From positions 1 to 64,000 of the forward strand of contig NZ_PYWB01000008.1 in NCBI RefSeq assembly GCF_003056345.1: a stretch of DNA of 64,000 bases. Direction: 5' to 3'. Source of the stretch: Devosia submarina. GTDB lineage: Bacteria > Pseudomonadota > Alphaproteobacteria > Rhizobiales > Devosiaceae. Position 1 is the first letter of the stretch. Every line of letters begins with the position of its first letter. Under the pieces are notes generated by a model. It was not told the DNA's origin and searched no databases. It worked only from the letters and a program-made list of their open reading frames with translations. The translations under genes and the position numbers were made by a program. This document shows positions 35,818-44,557 of the stretch, in pieces.

Positions 35818-36387
35818 ATGATCAAGCGCCTTGCCATTCTCGTCACGCTGCTGGCAGCCATTGTTGCACCCCTGCCCACGGCTTTTGCCCAAGGCTCGCT
35901 GAGCGAAACCTATTCGGGCGAAGAGCTGGTCGAAAGTGGCCGCGAATTCTTCGGAAGCGCCTCGCAGGGCCTGGCGTCCCTCGTTGAACGCGCGGTGAGC
36001 GAATTCGGGCTGCCCAATGGCTATATCTTGGGCGAAGATGCCGGCGGCGCCCTTTTTGCGGGTGCTCGCTATGGCGAAGGCACGGTTTATACCCGCAATG
36101 CCGGCCAATATGCCGTTTACTGGCAGGGCCCGTCCCTGGGCTTCGACGTCGGCGGCGATGGCTCCAAGGTCATGATGCTGGTCTACAATCTCAACCAGAT
36201 CGGCGACGTCCTGGGCCGCTATGCCGGCGTCAATGGTTCGGCTTATGTGGTGGGTGGCTTTGGCATGACGGTGATCAAGCGCGGCCCGGTCGTGATGGTC
36301 CCCATCCGCTCGGGCGTCGGCGCCCGCCTTGGAGTCAATATCGGCTACCTCAACTTCACCAACGAGCCCACCTGGAACCCCTTCTAG
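35818..36387 (+). CDS. Exported DUF1134 protein
   Basis: 189 residues: signal peptide MIKRLAILVTLLAAIVAPLP (to about TAFAQG), then the DUF1134 core (FGLPNGYILGEDAGGALFAG; RYGEGTVYTRNAGQYAVYWQ; GPSLGFDVGGDGSKVMMLVY), Gly-rich and ending in GYLNFTNEPTWNPF. The family is conserved in this order, probably envelope-associated, without known activity. GAGGAG precedes ATG 35818. Confidence 0.88.
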   Translation: MIKRLAILVTLLAAIVAPLPTAFAQGSLSETYSGEELVESGREFFGSASQGLASLVERAVSEFGLPNGYILGEDAGGALFAGARYGEGTVYTRNAGQYAVYWQGPSLGFDVGGDGSKVMMLVYNLNQIGDVLGRYAGVNGSAYVVGGFGMTVIKRGPVVMVPIRSGVGARLGVNIGYLNFTNEPTWNPF

Positions 36388-36578
36388 GCCTCAAAAGCCA
36401 TTGATGCATTGTTGACACGCCTGTGAAATAACAGCCGCGCTCACGCATAGGATTTGGCCCGATCTGGCCTGCTCATGCGTTAGGGATAGTGGCTGGCGAA
36501 GACGGCGATGGGCCGCCTGAGCTGCCGGAAAATTGCAAAACCCGCGCCTGTCTGCTGCGCGGTGCTGGAGTTCGGCAG

Positions 36579-37526
36579 ATGCTGATCGAAAACATGATGT
36601 ATTTCGCGATGGGCGTGCTGGTGGCGGGGCTTCTGGCCCTGATCATCCTGCCGGCCGTCTGGAAGCGGGCGGTGCGCCTGACCAAGCGCCGCATCGAAGC
36701 CGCGACTCCCATCACCATGGCCGAGTTCCGGGCCGACAAGGATCAGCTCCGCGCCGAGTTCGCCCTCACCACCCGGCGCCTTGAAGTCAACATCGAGACC
36801 CTGCGCGCCAAGCTCACCGAAAGCCTCGCCGAGGTCAACCAGAAGCGCGCCGACATTGCCACGCTACAGGCCGAGCGCGACGGGCATTTGCGCCAGATCG
36901 CCGAGCTTGAAAAGCAGCATGGCGAACTGCGCGACCGCGTCGCCCAACTGGAGCGAGAAGCTGCCGAACAGCTGGAAGGCGCCAACCAGGCGAGCGCCGA
37001 AAATGCGGTGGCCCTGGCCGACATGCCCGAAGCGGCTGATGGGGAAAACGGAGCCAAGAACGTCGACGGCGATGATCTTGTGATTGCCCAGGCGCGCATC
37101 GCCAGCGCCGAAAGCCGCCTCAATGCCCTTCTCTCCGAAACCGGAAGCACGGTCGAGATCAGCGCCGGCGGCGCCGAACAGCCCCTCGCTGACAAGCTGA
37201 CGCAGGAAGCCGAGCTCGAAAGCCTGCGCAATAAGGTCGCCAATGTGGAAAGCTCCATCCTGGCCGATTGGGACACCGACCGGCTAGAAGAAGCCGCTAT
37301 GCGCGACAGGCTTAAGGACATCGCCGGCAGCGTTAGCCGGCTGGTTTATGCCGCGGAAACCGAAACGCCCGTCCACACCAACGAAGGCGAAAGTCTGTTT
37401 GACCGCGTGCAGCGCTTTGCCGATACGGGTGATTTCACCGACGTCCCAGCCAAACCCGCCCGGAGCGAACGCAAGGGCGGCGTTTCGGACCGCATGGCCG
37501 CGATCCGGGAAATTCAGGGGCGTTAG
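36579..37526 (+). CDS. Membrane-anchored coiled-coil protein of unknown function
   Basis: 315 residues from ATG 36579 (MLIENMMYFAMGVLVAGLLA), which has GGAG 8 bases upstream; a GTG at 36489 is the alternative. One membrane span at about 7–27 is followed by a basic stop-transfer segment (WKRAVRLTKRR) and a long coiled coil (ALTTRRLEVNIETLRAKLTE; QAERDGHLRQIAELEKQHGE) to about residue 150, then a charged C-terminal part. Layout suggests a cytoplasmic coiled coil tethered to the inner membrane. Conserved in related genomes as far as I recall, with no assigned role. Confidence 0.78.
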   Translation: MLIENMMYFAMGVLVAGLLALIILPAVWKRAVRLTKRRIEAATPITMAEFRADKDQLRAEFALTTRRLEVNIETLRAKLTESLAEVNQKRADIATLQAERDGHLRQIAELEKQHGELRDRVAQLEREAAEQLEGANQASAENAVALADMPEAADGENGAKNVDGDDLVIAQARIASAESRLNALLSETGSTVEISAGGAEQPLADKLTQEAELESLRNKVANVESSILADWDTDRLEEAAMRDRLKDIAGSVSRLVYAAETETPVHTNEGESLFDRVQRFADTGDFTDVPAKPARSERKGGVSDRMAAIREIQGR

Positions 37527-37529
37527 CCC

Positions 37530-37880
37530 CTACTCCCCGATCACCACACTGCGCGTCAGCTCGCCACTGGCCTGGTCAAACAAAGCAAGCGTCGTCACCC
37601 CGTTCATGCTATAGGTCACGTTGATCGCCCCCTCGCTGACCACGGCCGAGATCACTTCCGCCCCGGCGGGCACCGAAACGATCTCCGCCACCGCAGGCGG
37701 CGGTGCGTCGCGCATCACCCGATAGACAAGGGCGAAGGCAATCGCCATAAAGCCCAGCAACAGGATGCCGATCGATATCCCGAATGAACGGCGCGCCTTG
37801 CTGAACACGGCCAGCGCCTCGGGGGATAAAGGCTCGTCCGCTTTGGGGCCGCCGGGCCCGGTCTCGTTAGGATTGCTCAT
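37530..37880 (-). CDS. Small membrane protein (DUF6476-like) divergent from rluD
   Basis: 116 residues: a cytoplasmic head (MSNPNETGPGGPKADEPLSP), one span at about 33–53 (SFGISIGILLLGFMAIAFAL) and a short periplasmic beta-rich tail (VSVPAGAEVISAVVSEGAIN). Its ATG (37880–37878) and the ATG of the pseudouridine synthase (37879–37881) overlap by two bases on opposite strands. I see no Shine–Dalgarno sequence before it. Function unknown; the family name is a guess. Confidence 0.68.
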   Translation of the reverse strand: MSNPNETGPGGPKADEPLSPEALAVFSKARRSFGISIGILLLGFMAIAFALVYRVMRDAPPPAVAEIVSVPAGAEVISAVVSEGAINVTYSMNGVTTLALFDQASGELTRSVVIGE

Positions 37881-38907
37881 GGCCGAAAATACCGCATTGG
37901 AGTTCGAGGGCGACGAAGTTGAACTCGTCGTCGATAGCGAAATGGCCGGCGGTCGGCTCGACGCCACCCTGGCAAAGGCCCACACCGTTTTAAGCCGCAA
38001 CCGGATCAAGGATCTGATCCTGTCCGGCGCCGTCACCATCGACGGCCAAACCGTCAGCGAGCCCAAATACCGGCTTAACGCCGGCGAGACAATCATTCTT
38101 CTTGCCCCGCCGCCTGAAGATGCCGAGCCCCATCCCGAGAATATCCCGCTCGACATCCTTTACGAGGACGACCAGTTGATCGTCGTCAACAAGCCTGTCG
38201 GCATGGTTGTTCACCCTGCCCCCGGCTCGCCCAACGGTACGCTGGTCAATGCGCTGCTTTATCATTGCGGCGATAGCCTCGTGGGCATTGGTGGCGTCAA
38301 GCGCCCCGGCATCGTCCATCGCCTGGATCGCGACACATCCGGTGTCATGGTGGCGGCCAAGACTGAGACGGCGCATAGGCACCTTTCCGAGCAATTCGCC
38401 GACCATGGCCGCACCGGCCCACTCCATCGCGCCTATATCGCTTTTGTTTGGGGCTCCACCGAAACCGGCAAGGGCAGTATCGACGCCCCGCTCGGGCGCG
38501 ACCAGAACAATCGCCTCAAGCAGGCCGTGCGCAAGGATGGCCGCGAAGCCATCACCCACTATTTTGTCGAGCAGCGTTTCGGTGATGCCGGCTGGGACAT
38601 TACGCGCGTCCAGTGTCACCTTGAAACCGGCCGCACCCACCAGATCCGCGTCCACATGGCCCATATCGGCCATCCCCTGGTGGCCGATGCCGTTTATGCT
38701 TCAGGTTACGCTACCAAGATCAACAAATTGCCTCCTGATGTCGTCGGGCCTATCCAGTCGCTCGGTCGCCAAGCCCTTCATGCGGCCGAGCTGGGCTTCG
38801 AACATCCTGTCACGCAAGAAGAAATGTTCTTCGAGGCTCCCCTGCCGCCGGACCTTCAAGCACTCCAGGATGCGCTTGAAGGCTACAACAAGGCTTTTGC
38901 CCGCTAG
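37879..38907 (+). CDS. rluD: RluA-family 23S rRNA pseudouridine synthase (RluD-like)
   Basis: 342 residues. An N-terminal S4 domain (LSRNRIKDLILSGAVTIDGQ) and the RluA catalytic domain with the Asp-containing HRLDRDTSGVMVAAKT motif, PVGMVVHPAPG and the C-terminal GRTHQIRVHMAHIGHPLVAD. Isomerises uridines in the helix 69 loop of 23S rRNA if truly RluD. ATG 37879 has TAGGA upstream and starts the S4 domain. Its start overlaps the divergent small membrane gene. Confidence 0.92.
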   Translation: MAENTALEFEGDEVELVVDSEMAGGRLDATLAKAHTVLSRNRIKDLILSGAVTIDGQTVSEPKYRLNAGETIILLAPPPEDAEPHPENIPLDILYEDDQLIVVNKPVGMVVHPAPGSPNGTLVNALLYHCGDSLVGIGGVKRPGIVHRLDRDTSGVMVAAKTETAHRHLSEQFADHGRTGPLHRAYIAFVWGSTETGKGSIDAPLGRDQNNRLKQAVRKDGREAITHYFVEQRFGDAGWDITRVQCHLETGRTHQIRVHMAHIGHPLVADAVYASGYATKINKLPPDVVGPIQSLGRQALHAAELGFEHPVTQEEMFFEAPLPPDLQALQDALEGYNKAFAR

Positions 38908-39185
38908 CGATTCACCGCATGGTGAATGAACCCGAGGGTCTACATGGGCGTAGAGTGTATTGAGTGCACGCTAAGGCCCTGAGCAAGCCTTGCGTATTTG
39001 TAACCATTTTGGCGATCCGGTGCTCTTACATTCGCCAAATTGCCGATTATATATTCATCGTAGTTTGCCGATGGGTTGGATGGACCGCGGCGAAGCTAGC
39101 TACCCTCGAGGGGTACCGGAGCGGCTGTGGGGTACTGCCGTTCCTTGACCGGCCTGCTTGGGGGAACATGAAAGGGGTGCAATAA

Positions 39186-40055
39186 ATGGCCCAGACCAAT
39201 CTTCCAGTCCTCTCAGCCGAAGGCGGCCTCAGCCGCTATCTTCAGGAAATCCGCAAGTTCCCGATGCTGGAACCGGATGAAGAATTCATGCTGGCCAAGC
39301 GCTACAAGGAACACGCCGATCCGGGCGCTGCCCAGAAGCTGATCACCTCGCATTTGCGTCTCGTGGCCAAGATCGCGATGGGGTATCGCGGCTATGGCCT
39401 GCCTATTTCTGAAGTCATTTCGGAGGGCAATGTCGGCCTCATGCATGCCGTTAAGCGCTTCGAGCCTGATAAGGGCTTCCGCTTGGCAACCTATGCCATG
39501 TGGTGGATCCGCGCTGCAATCCAGGAATATGTCCTGCGCTCCTGGAGCCTGGTCAAGATCGGCACGACTGCCGCCCAGAAGCGTCTGTTCTTCAACCTGC
39601 GCAAGGTGAAGGGCCAGATTGCTGCCCTGGACGACGGATCGCTCCATCCAGACCAGATCAAGCAGATCGCGACTACGCTCAACGTCACCGAAGACGACGT
39701 TGTTTCTATGAACGCGCGCCTGTCCGGTGACGCCTCGCTCAACTCGCCCATGCGAGCCGACGAAGGCTCTTCCGAATGGCAGGACTGGCTCGTGGATGAC
39801 ACGCCGAGCGCCGAAACCAGGCTGGGCGAGAGCGAGGAATACAGCGAACGCATGGGCCTGCTCAACAACGCCATGGACGTGCTGAACGATCGCGAACGCG
39901 CCATCTTCCATGCCCGTCGCCTCCAGGAGAATCCATCAACCCTGGAAGAACTGGCCCAGCAATACGACGTCAGCCGCGAACGCATTCGCCAGATCGAAGT
40001 GCGCGCCTTTGAAAAAGTGCAAGACGCCGTCAAGGAAGCCGCCCGCGCCAACTAG
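39186..40055 (+). CDS. rpoH: Heat-shock sigma factor RpoH (sigma-32)
   Basis: 289 residues. Region 2 (LITSHLRLVAKIAMGYRGYG; EGNVGLMHAVKRFEPDKGFR; LATYAMWWIRAAIQEYVLRS), the RpoH box (QKRLFFNLRKVKGQIAALDD) and region 4 (LEELAQQYDVSRERIRQIEV) are all present. It directs heat-shock and protein-quality genes. AAGGGG precedes the ATG and a strong terminator follows. The 278-base gap upstream should hold its promoter; I find no clear motif in it. Confidence 0.96.
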   Translation: MAQTNLPVLSAEGGLSRYLQEIRKFPMLEPDEEFMLAKRYKEHADPGAAQKLITSHLRLVAKIAMGYRGYGLPISEVISEGNVGLMHAVKRFEPDKGFRLATYAMWWIRAAIQEYVLRSWSLVKIGTTAAQKRLFFNLRKVKGQIAALDDGSLHPDQIKQIATTLNVTEDDVVSMNARLSGDASLNSPMRADEGSSEWQDWLVDDTPSAETRLGESEEYSERMGLLNNAMDVLNDRERAIFHARRLQENPSTLEELAQQYDVSRERIRQIEVRAFEKVQDAVKEAARAN

Positions 40056-40075
40056 GCCGGGATTAAATGATACCG

Positions 40076-40103
40076 AAGGCGGGCCCAGTGCCCGCCTTTT
40101 TTG
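40076..40103 (+). terminator. Terminator of rpoH
   Basis: Stem AAGGCGGGC/GCCCGCCTT, loop CCAGT, and a TTTTTTG tail. Confidence 0.88.
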
Positions 40104-40139
40104 TTGCGAGAGGCTAGTGCGGACCACTCACGAGAGGGC

Positions 40140-40344
40140 CGGCATCATCTCGCCCCGCCACCAATCGCCACCCTTGGGCCTGACCCGAGGGCTCTGCCCT
40201 TCGCCGCCGCCAAGCTTCCTCAAGGCCTCATAGTGAGCCTGTCGAACTACGAGGCCGAACGAGTAGCAACCTCATGTGCCACGCCTTCCTGGTTCGACAG
40301 GCTTACCATAAGGGCCACTGCGTAACCGAAGCCCTCACCCACTC
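40140..40344. repeat. Repeat-rich intergenic stretch before copy A
   Basis: Holds a CTTGGGCCTGACCCGAGGG palindrome, and AGTGAGCCTGTCGAACTACG with the facing GGTTCGACAGGCTTACC unit, related to 15110–15206. No gene. Confidence 0.6.
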
Positions 40345-40953
40345 ATTGTCACCCTCGGGCTTGACCCGAGGGCTCTGCACTTTACCAGCGTCCCGCAAGG
40401 GCAGTCCCCTCGGGTCAAGCCCGAGGATGACGATCGGAGGTATGGCACCATCCCACCCCACCCACAATGTCACCCCGGGCTCGACCCGGGGCCGATCCCG
40501 AGATCCCACCCCAGCCGCAAGGTGGTTCAGACGGTCCACCTCCACCCACCCAACCACCTCAGGATGGATCCCGGGTCGAGCCCGGGATGACACCGAGGCT
40601 GTGGCTGATCCGGTGAACTGATGTTCCTCCACCTCTCAGGGGGAGGCTAGGTGGGGGTCCCATCCCCACGCACAGCATAAAGATATCCCCCTTCTCCCCC
40701 CACCATTCCCGTGCGCTAATCTCTCCCCACTGCCTTCACCAACCAGCGGGTCGCGCGAACCGGCTTGTGAAGGGGCAGATGGGGCGGGGATGTCGCGATC
40801 CCCGTAGGACGGCGGAAGTGATTGTGGGGGCTATTGAAGCCCTTCGTCCAGAGTCGCGCCGGGATCAGCCTAAAATCCCATCTGATGTGGCGAGGCTTTG
40901 TCTCACTACACTAAACTACCTCCGAGGCAGGGCCTCGCCACATCAACGCTGTT
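40345..40953 (+). repeat. Composite intergenic element, copy A
   Basis: The same modules in the same order occur on the minus strand at 57146–57750 (copy B): a paired CCCTCGGG palindrome; CACCCCGGGCTCGACCCGGGG; ATGGATCCCGGGTCGAGCCC; a GGGGGAGGCTAGGTGGGGGTC unit; AGATATCCCCCTTCTCCCCC; and a core of about 215 bases (40741–40953) that is almost identical between copies. The core ends in a 13-bp inverted repeat, GATGTGGCGAGGC (40884–40896) and GCCTCGCCACATC (40932–40944). The 62-codon frame in the core (40767–40955) lacks any coding support. The gap is a dispersed element between rpoH and thiN. Confidence 0.85.
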
Positions 40954-40968
40954 GATCACCGCACGGCT

Positions 40969-41724
40969 TCATGCCCAGGCGGCGCTTTGGCTCGCCTCAA
41001 TCAAATCCCAGAGCCGCTCGCGGCGCAGGATCAGCAGCCATGGCGTTCGGTCCGACGGCAAGATTTCGACCCGTCCGCCTACCCCTTCATTAGACGTGCC
41101 GATCAACCCACCCGGCTCCAGTGTCAATCCGTCCATGGGGTAAAACAAGCCATGTGAACGCTCGAACCGGATCGGCTGGAGGGGGTGGATCGAAACCCGC
41201 TCGCGCTGGTCAGCTCCGAAGACTATCGGGCCGACCACAGCCAGCGCCACATCCACCTCATCCACCAGCAACAGCCGCCGCTTAGGCGCGTACTGCAGCA
41301 CTGCGCTCAGCGCCGCCAGCGTGTGGTCCAGCCGCTTGCCGGTCATGCCCAAAGCCAGCGTCACCGGCGCCTTTGTGGAATAAAGCGCCTTCTGGAAATC
41401 GGTCGTGATCTGCTCTGGAAGGTGGATCACCTGCGTCCGCCGCTCCCAGGCCATGCGGTCGACCAGCGAATCGAGATCCCCGATGATCGCCTTGGGCACA
41501 AGACCTGCGGCCCCGATCGTGTCTCCGCCGCCATCGGCGCCCACCAACGCCACGCCGCGCTGGTCGAGTTCCACCAGCAACGCCTGGTCCACAGCGCCAC
41601 CGCCCACTATGGCGAGCGGTGTGTCAAAAGCGAGGATCGGCCCATCCGCTGCCGCTACGGAAGTCTCTTGCACTGCAATACAGCTCTCATTAGATGTGGG
41701 GCGTCTCGCTGGGGTGTTCCGCAC
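40969..41724 (-). CDS. thiN: Thiamine diphosphokinase ThiN
   Basis: ThiN transfers pyrophosphate from ATP to thiamine. The family core is seen: ALVGADGGGDTIGAAGLVPK, AIIGDLDSLVDRM, TDFQKALYSTKAPVTLALGM and TGKRLDHTLAALSAV. Other diphosphokinases start close to FDTPLAIVGGG, so the annotated ATG (41724) adds about 30 residues that are poorly supported; a GTG near 41675 is an alternative. The 5' end overlaps the TPP riboswitch on the other strand, so thiN is divergent from, and not controlled by, that riboswitch. Confidence 0.92.
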   Translation of the reverse strand: MRNTPARRPTSNESCIAVQETSVAAADGPILAFDTPLAIVGGGAVDQALLVELDQRGVALVGADGGGDTIGAAGLVPKAIIGDLDSLVDRMAWERRTQVIHLPEQITTDFQKALYSTKAPVTLALGMTGKRLDHTLAALSAVLQYAPKRRLLLVDEVDVALAVVGPIVFGADQRERVSIHPLQPIRFERSHGLFYPMDGLTLEPGGLIGTSNEGVGGRVEILPSDRTPWLLILRRERLWDLIEASQSAAWA

Positions 41725-41790
41725 ATGTGCGGAGCTGAGAATTACCCATTGAACCTGAACCAGGTCATGCTGGCGGAGGAAGTTCGAGAT
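41703..41790 (+). promoter_or_regulatory. TPP riboswitch (THI element)
   Basis: P1 is TCTCG (41704–41708) with CGAGA (41785–41789). Between them are GGGGTG, a variable hairpin TCCGCACATGTGCGGA, the conserved GCTGAGA, ACCC and GAACCTGA segments and a final GGAGGAAG. It binds thiamine pyrophosphate and turns off the downstream genes when TPP is plentiful. thiB starts 77 bases further on. Confidence 0.93.
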
Positions 41791-41867
41791 GGCAAGTGCG
41801 TCTCGATGCGCCCGGCCATTGACACCAGCCCTTCACTCATGACCGCAACCATTGAAGGGATTGACCC

Positions 41868-42875
41868 ATGGTCAAATCTGGATCCATTGCGCTTGCGGTC
41901 CTTCTTGGATTGTTCGCTGCGCCAACTGTCGCCCAGGACGCACCCAAGCTCACCATCTATACCTATGACGGCTTTGCCGCCGAATGGGGCCCCGGCCCTG
42001 GCCTCAAGGCAGGCTTTGAAGCCATTTGCGGTGGCTGCACGGTGGATTTCATTGCGGCCGACAGCTCCATCGGCACCCTGCGCCGCGTGCAGCTCGAAGG
42101 CGAAACAACCGAAGCCGACCTCATTGTCGGTCTCGACACCGCCATTGCCGGCGAAGCCCGCGCCACCGGCCTCTTTGCCGAGCACGGGCTTGATCTCACC
42201 GGCCTGACCCTGCCGACCGAGTGGACGGACGCGACCTTCGTGCCGGTTGACTACGCCCACTTCGCCTTTGTCTACGATACAGACACGGTCACGACCCCGC
42301 CCAAATCGTTCGAAGAGCTGATCGCCCTCCCCGAGGACTTCAAGATCGTTGTGCAGGACCCACGCTCGGCCACCCCCGGCCTTGGGCTCGTGCTCTGGAT
42401 CGCCGCTGCATATGGCGACCGTGCTCCTGAAATCTGGGCTGGCCTCAAGCCTCATATCCTCACCGTCACACGCGACTGGAGCGAGAGCTACAACCTCTTC
42501 CTTGAAGGGGAGGCCGACATGGCGCTGAGCTACACGACCTCGCCCGCCTACCACATCGTCTCGGAGGACGATCAAACCATCCACGCCGCCTTGTTTGAGG
42601 AGGGCCACCTCGCCCAGACCGAAGTTGCCGGCATGCTCAAGTCCTCGGACCAGCCGGAATTGGCTCGCCAGTTCCTCGACTATCTCGCCTCGGCCGAGGG
42701 TCAAAAGATCATCCCCACCACCAACTGGATGTTTCCGGTAACCGACCTCGGCGCCGATCTGGACCCGGCCTTTGCTGGCCTGCCACAGCCCGAAAAGACC
42801 CTCACGGTCAGCGACGAAGAGATCGCCGCCAATTCCCAGCGCTGGATCGACGAAATGCTGACAGCCGTTCAGTAA
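41868..42875 (+). CDS. thiB: Thiamine ABC transporter, periplasmic binding protein ThiB
   Basis: 335 residues: signal peptide MVKSGSIALAVLLGLFAAPT (to VAQD), then the binding fold with LTIYTYDGFAAEWGPGPGLK, VDFIAADSSIGTLRRVQLEG, ADLIVGLDTAIAGEARATGL and TRDWSESYNLFLEGEADMAL. Binds thiamine or its phosphates for the ThiP–ThiQ transporter. First gene after the TPP riboswitch; GAAGGG precedes its ATG. Confidence 0.95.
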   Translation: MVKSGSIALAVLLGLFAAPTVAQDAPKLTIYTYDGFAAEWGPGPGLKAGFEAICGGCTVDFIAADSSIGTLRRVQLEGETTEADLIVGLDTAIAGEARATGLFAEHGLDLTGLTLPTEWTDATFVPVDYAHFAFVYDTDTVTTPPKSFEELIALPEDFKIVVQDPRSATPGLGLVLWIAAAYGDRAPEIWAGLKPHILTVTRDWSESYNLFLEGEADMALSYTTSPAYHIVSEDDQTIHAALFEEGHLAQTEVAGMLKSSDQPELARQFLDYLASAEGQKIIPTTNWMFPVTDLGADLDPAFAGLPQPEKTLTVSDEEIAANSQRWIDEMLTAVQ

Positions 42876-42958
42876 GGCACAAGAATGTCGGCATGCACAA
42901 AACGGCACCTCCCCCTCGTAGGGGGAGGATGGGAGGAGCTGGCGAGAGCCACGACATC

Positions 42959-44557
42959 ATGGCAGGTCGCATGCTGACCCTTCCCCACCGCCCATTCCGC
43001 ATCGCCGCTGCCGTCGCTCTCGCCGTCGCCATCACCGTCCTGATCGCGCTGGTGCTCTGGGCCATCCTCGCCGCGGCAACCGAAGCCAGCGGCACTTCAC
43101 GCGTCGACATTCCCCATTTGCTGCGGATGACCTCCATTCAGGCCGGTCTTACCACGATACTTTCCCTCGCAGTCGGCACGGCCCTCGCCTGGTCCCTCAA
43201 CCGCCTTCGCTTCCCAGGACGCGACCTCCTGGTCGGACTGTTCGCCTCTGCCATCGTCACCCCCGGCATGGTGGTCGCCTTCGGGCTCCTTGCCATCTGG
43301 GGTCGCAATGGCTGGATCAACCAGGCCAGCAATGCCCTGTTTGGTGTCTCCATCGGCAATCCAGCCTTCGGCCTTTCTGGCATCCTCTTCGCCCATGTCG
43401 TCCTCGACGCGGCCTTCGCCGCGCGCATCCTCCTGGCGCGTCTTGATGCTATCCCGACCAACCGGCTCAAGACCGGACAGTCCCTTGCCCTTACGGCCTG
43501 GCAGCGGTTCGCCCTGATCGACTGGCCTGCCCTGCGCGGCAGCATTCCGGGTATTGGCGCCATCATCTTCCTCCTGGCGTTTACAAGCTTTCCCATCGTG
43601 TTGCTCCTGGGTGGCGGGCCCGCCAATCAGACGCTTGAGGTGGCTATCTACGCCGCCGTCCGCCAGGACTTCGACCTCAGTGGCGCTGTTCGCCTGGCAG
43701 CAACGCAGATCGCGGTCTGCTCTGTCGTCATTCTCATCGCCTCGGCCCTTGCTCCGGTGCCAACAAGCTTCGGCGCTTCGGCGTCGCCACTCTGGCGCGA
43801 CTCAACCGCGGCCCGGATGCTGCAATCCCTGGTCCTCGCCATTGCGACCCTGGGCTTCGTCGCGCCGCTTCTATCCGTTTTGATCGATGGATTTGGCAGC
43901 ATAGGTCGCGTTCTTGCACAGCCGACATTCTGGTGGGCCACCGTGACCAGTCTCGCCGTCGGCAGCGCTTCCGCCCTCCTCACCCTGGTGCTGGCGCTGG
44001 CTCTGGCCATGGGCCGGGGGGCAACAGGAAACAAACCGCTGCGGACGCTTTTGGGCATGCCCGCCTTCGCCTACCTCGCCGTTCCCGCCGTGGTGCTCTC
44101 GCTTGGCTTTTTCCTGCTGGTCCGCTCCCTGGGCGCTGCCCCCGCACAAGCCGCACCCTTCGTGGTGATTGTGGCCAACAGCCTCCTCGCCCTCCCCTTT
44201 GCCATAGCGACCCTGGGGCCTCCGCTTGAGGCCATTACGCGCGGCCGGGGCAAGCTCATGCGCTCGCTTGGTCTTTCCGGCTGGCGGCAGTTCCGCTTGG
44301 TGGAGCTGCCCCTGATTGGCCGGGACCTCGGGGTCATGCTGGCGCTTGCCTTCTGCTTCTCGCTCGGCGACCTTGGCGTAATTGCACTCTTCGGCACGCA
44401 GGATTTACAGACCCTGCCACTGATGATGTTCCGCGCCATGGGCTCCTACCGCAACAATGATGCCGGAGCGATCGCCGCTATCCTGCTGATCGGCACCGTC
44501 CTGGCCTTTGCCGGCCTGCCTAAACTCTTTGGAAAAATCGCCGATGCTGCACGTTGA
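42959..44557 (+). CDS. thiP: Thiamine ABC transporter permease ThiP
   Basis: A long two-module permease with about 12 membrane spans and two EAA-type loops (LTAWQRFALIDWPALRGSIP; LGLSGWRQFRLVELPLIGRD), as in the fused ThiP of enteric bacteria. I use ATG 42959 (MAGRMLTLPHRPFRIAAAVA); ATG 42971 is an alternative and the longer frame to 42893 lies in a palindromic spacer. The stop overlaps the thiQ start by 14 bases. It passes substrate from ThiB through the inner membrane. Confidence 0.93.
   Translation: MAGRMLTLPHRPFRIAAAVALAVAITVLIALVLWAILAAATEASGTSRVDIPHLLRMTSIQAGLTTILSLAVGTALAWSLNRLRFPGRDLLVGLFASAIVTPGMVVAFGLLAIWGRNGWINQASNALFGVSIGNPAFGLSGILFAHVVLDAAFAARILLARLDAIPTNRLKTGQSLALTAWQRFALIDWPALRGSIPGIGAIIFLLAFTSFPIVLLLGGGPANQTLEVAIYAAVRQDFDLSGAVRLAATQIAVCSVVILIASALAPVPTSFGASASPLWRDSTAARMLQSLVLAIATLGFVAPLLSVLIDGFGSIGRVLAQPTFWWATVTSLAVGSASALLTLVLALALAMGRGATGNKPLRTLLGMPAFAYLAVPAVVLSLGFFLLVRSLGAAPAQAAPFVVIVANSLLALPFAIATLGPPLEAITRGRGKLMRSLGLSGWRQFRLVELPLIGRDLGVMLALAFCFSLGDLGVIALFGTQDLQTLPLMMFRAMGSYRNNDAGAIAAILLIGTVLAFAGLPKLFGKIADAAR

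Noticed and set aside
40767-40955. 62-codon frame MKGQMGRGCRDPRRTAEV in copy A, and a 103-codon frame with the same start at 57020–57331 in copy B
   Set aside because: Both lie in the duplicated element; the frames end differently after an indel, and no ribosome binding site or neighbour supports translation. DNA-level identity explains the similarity.
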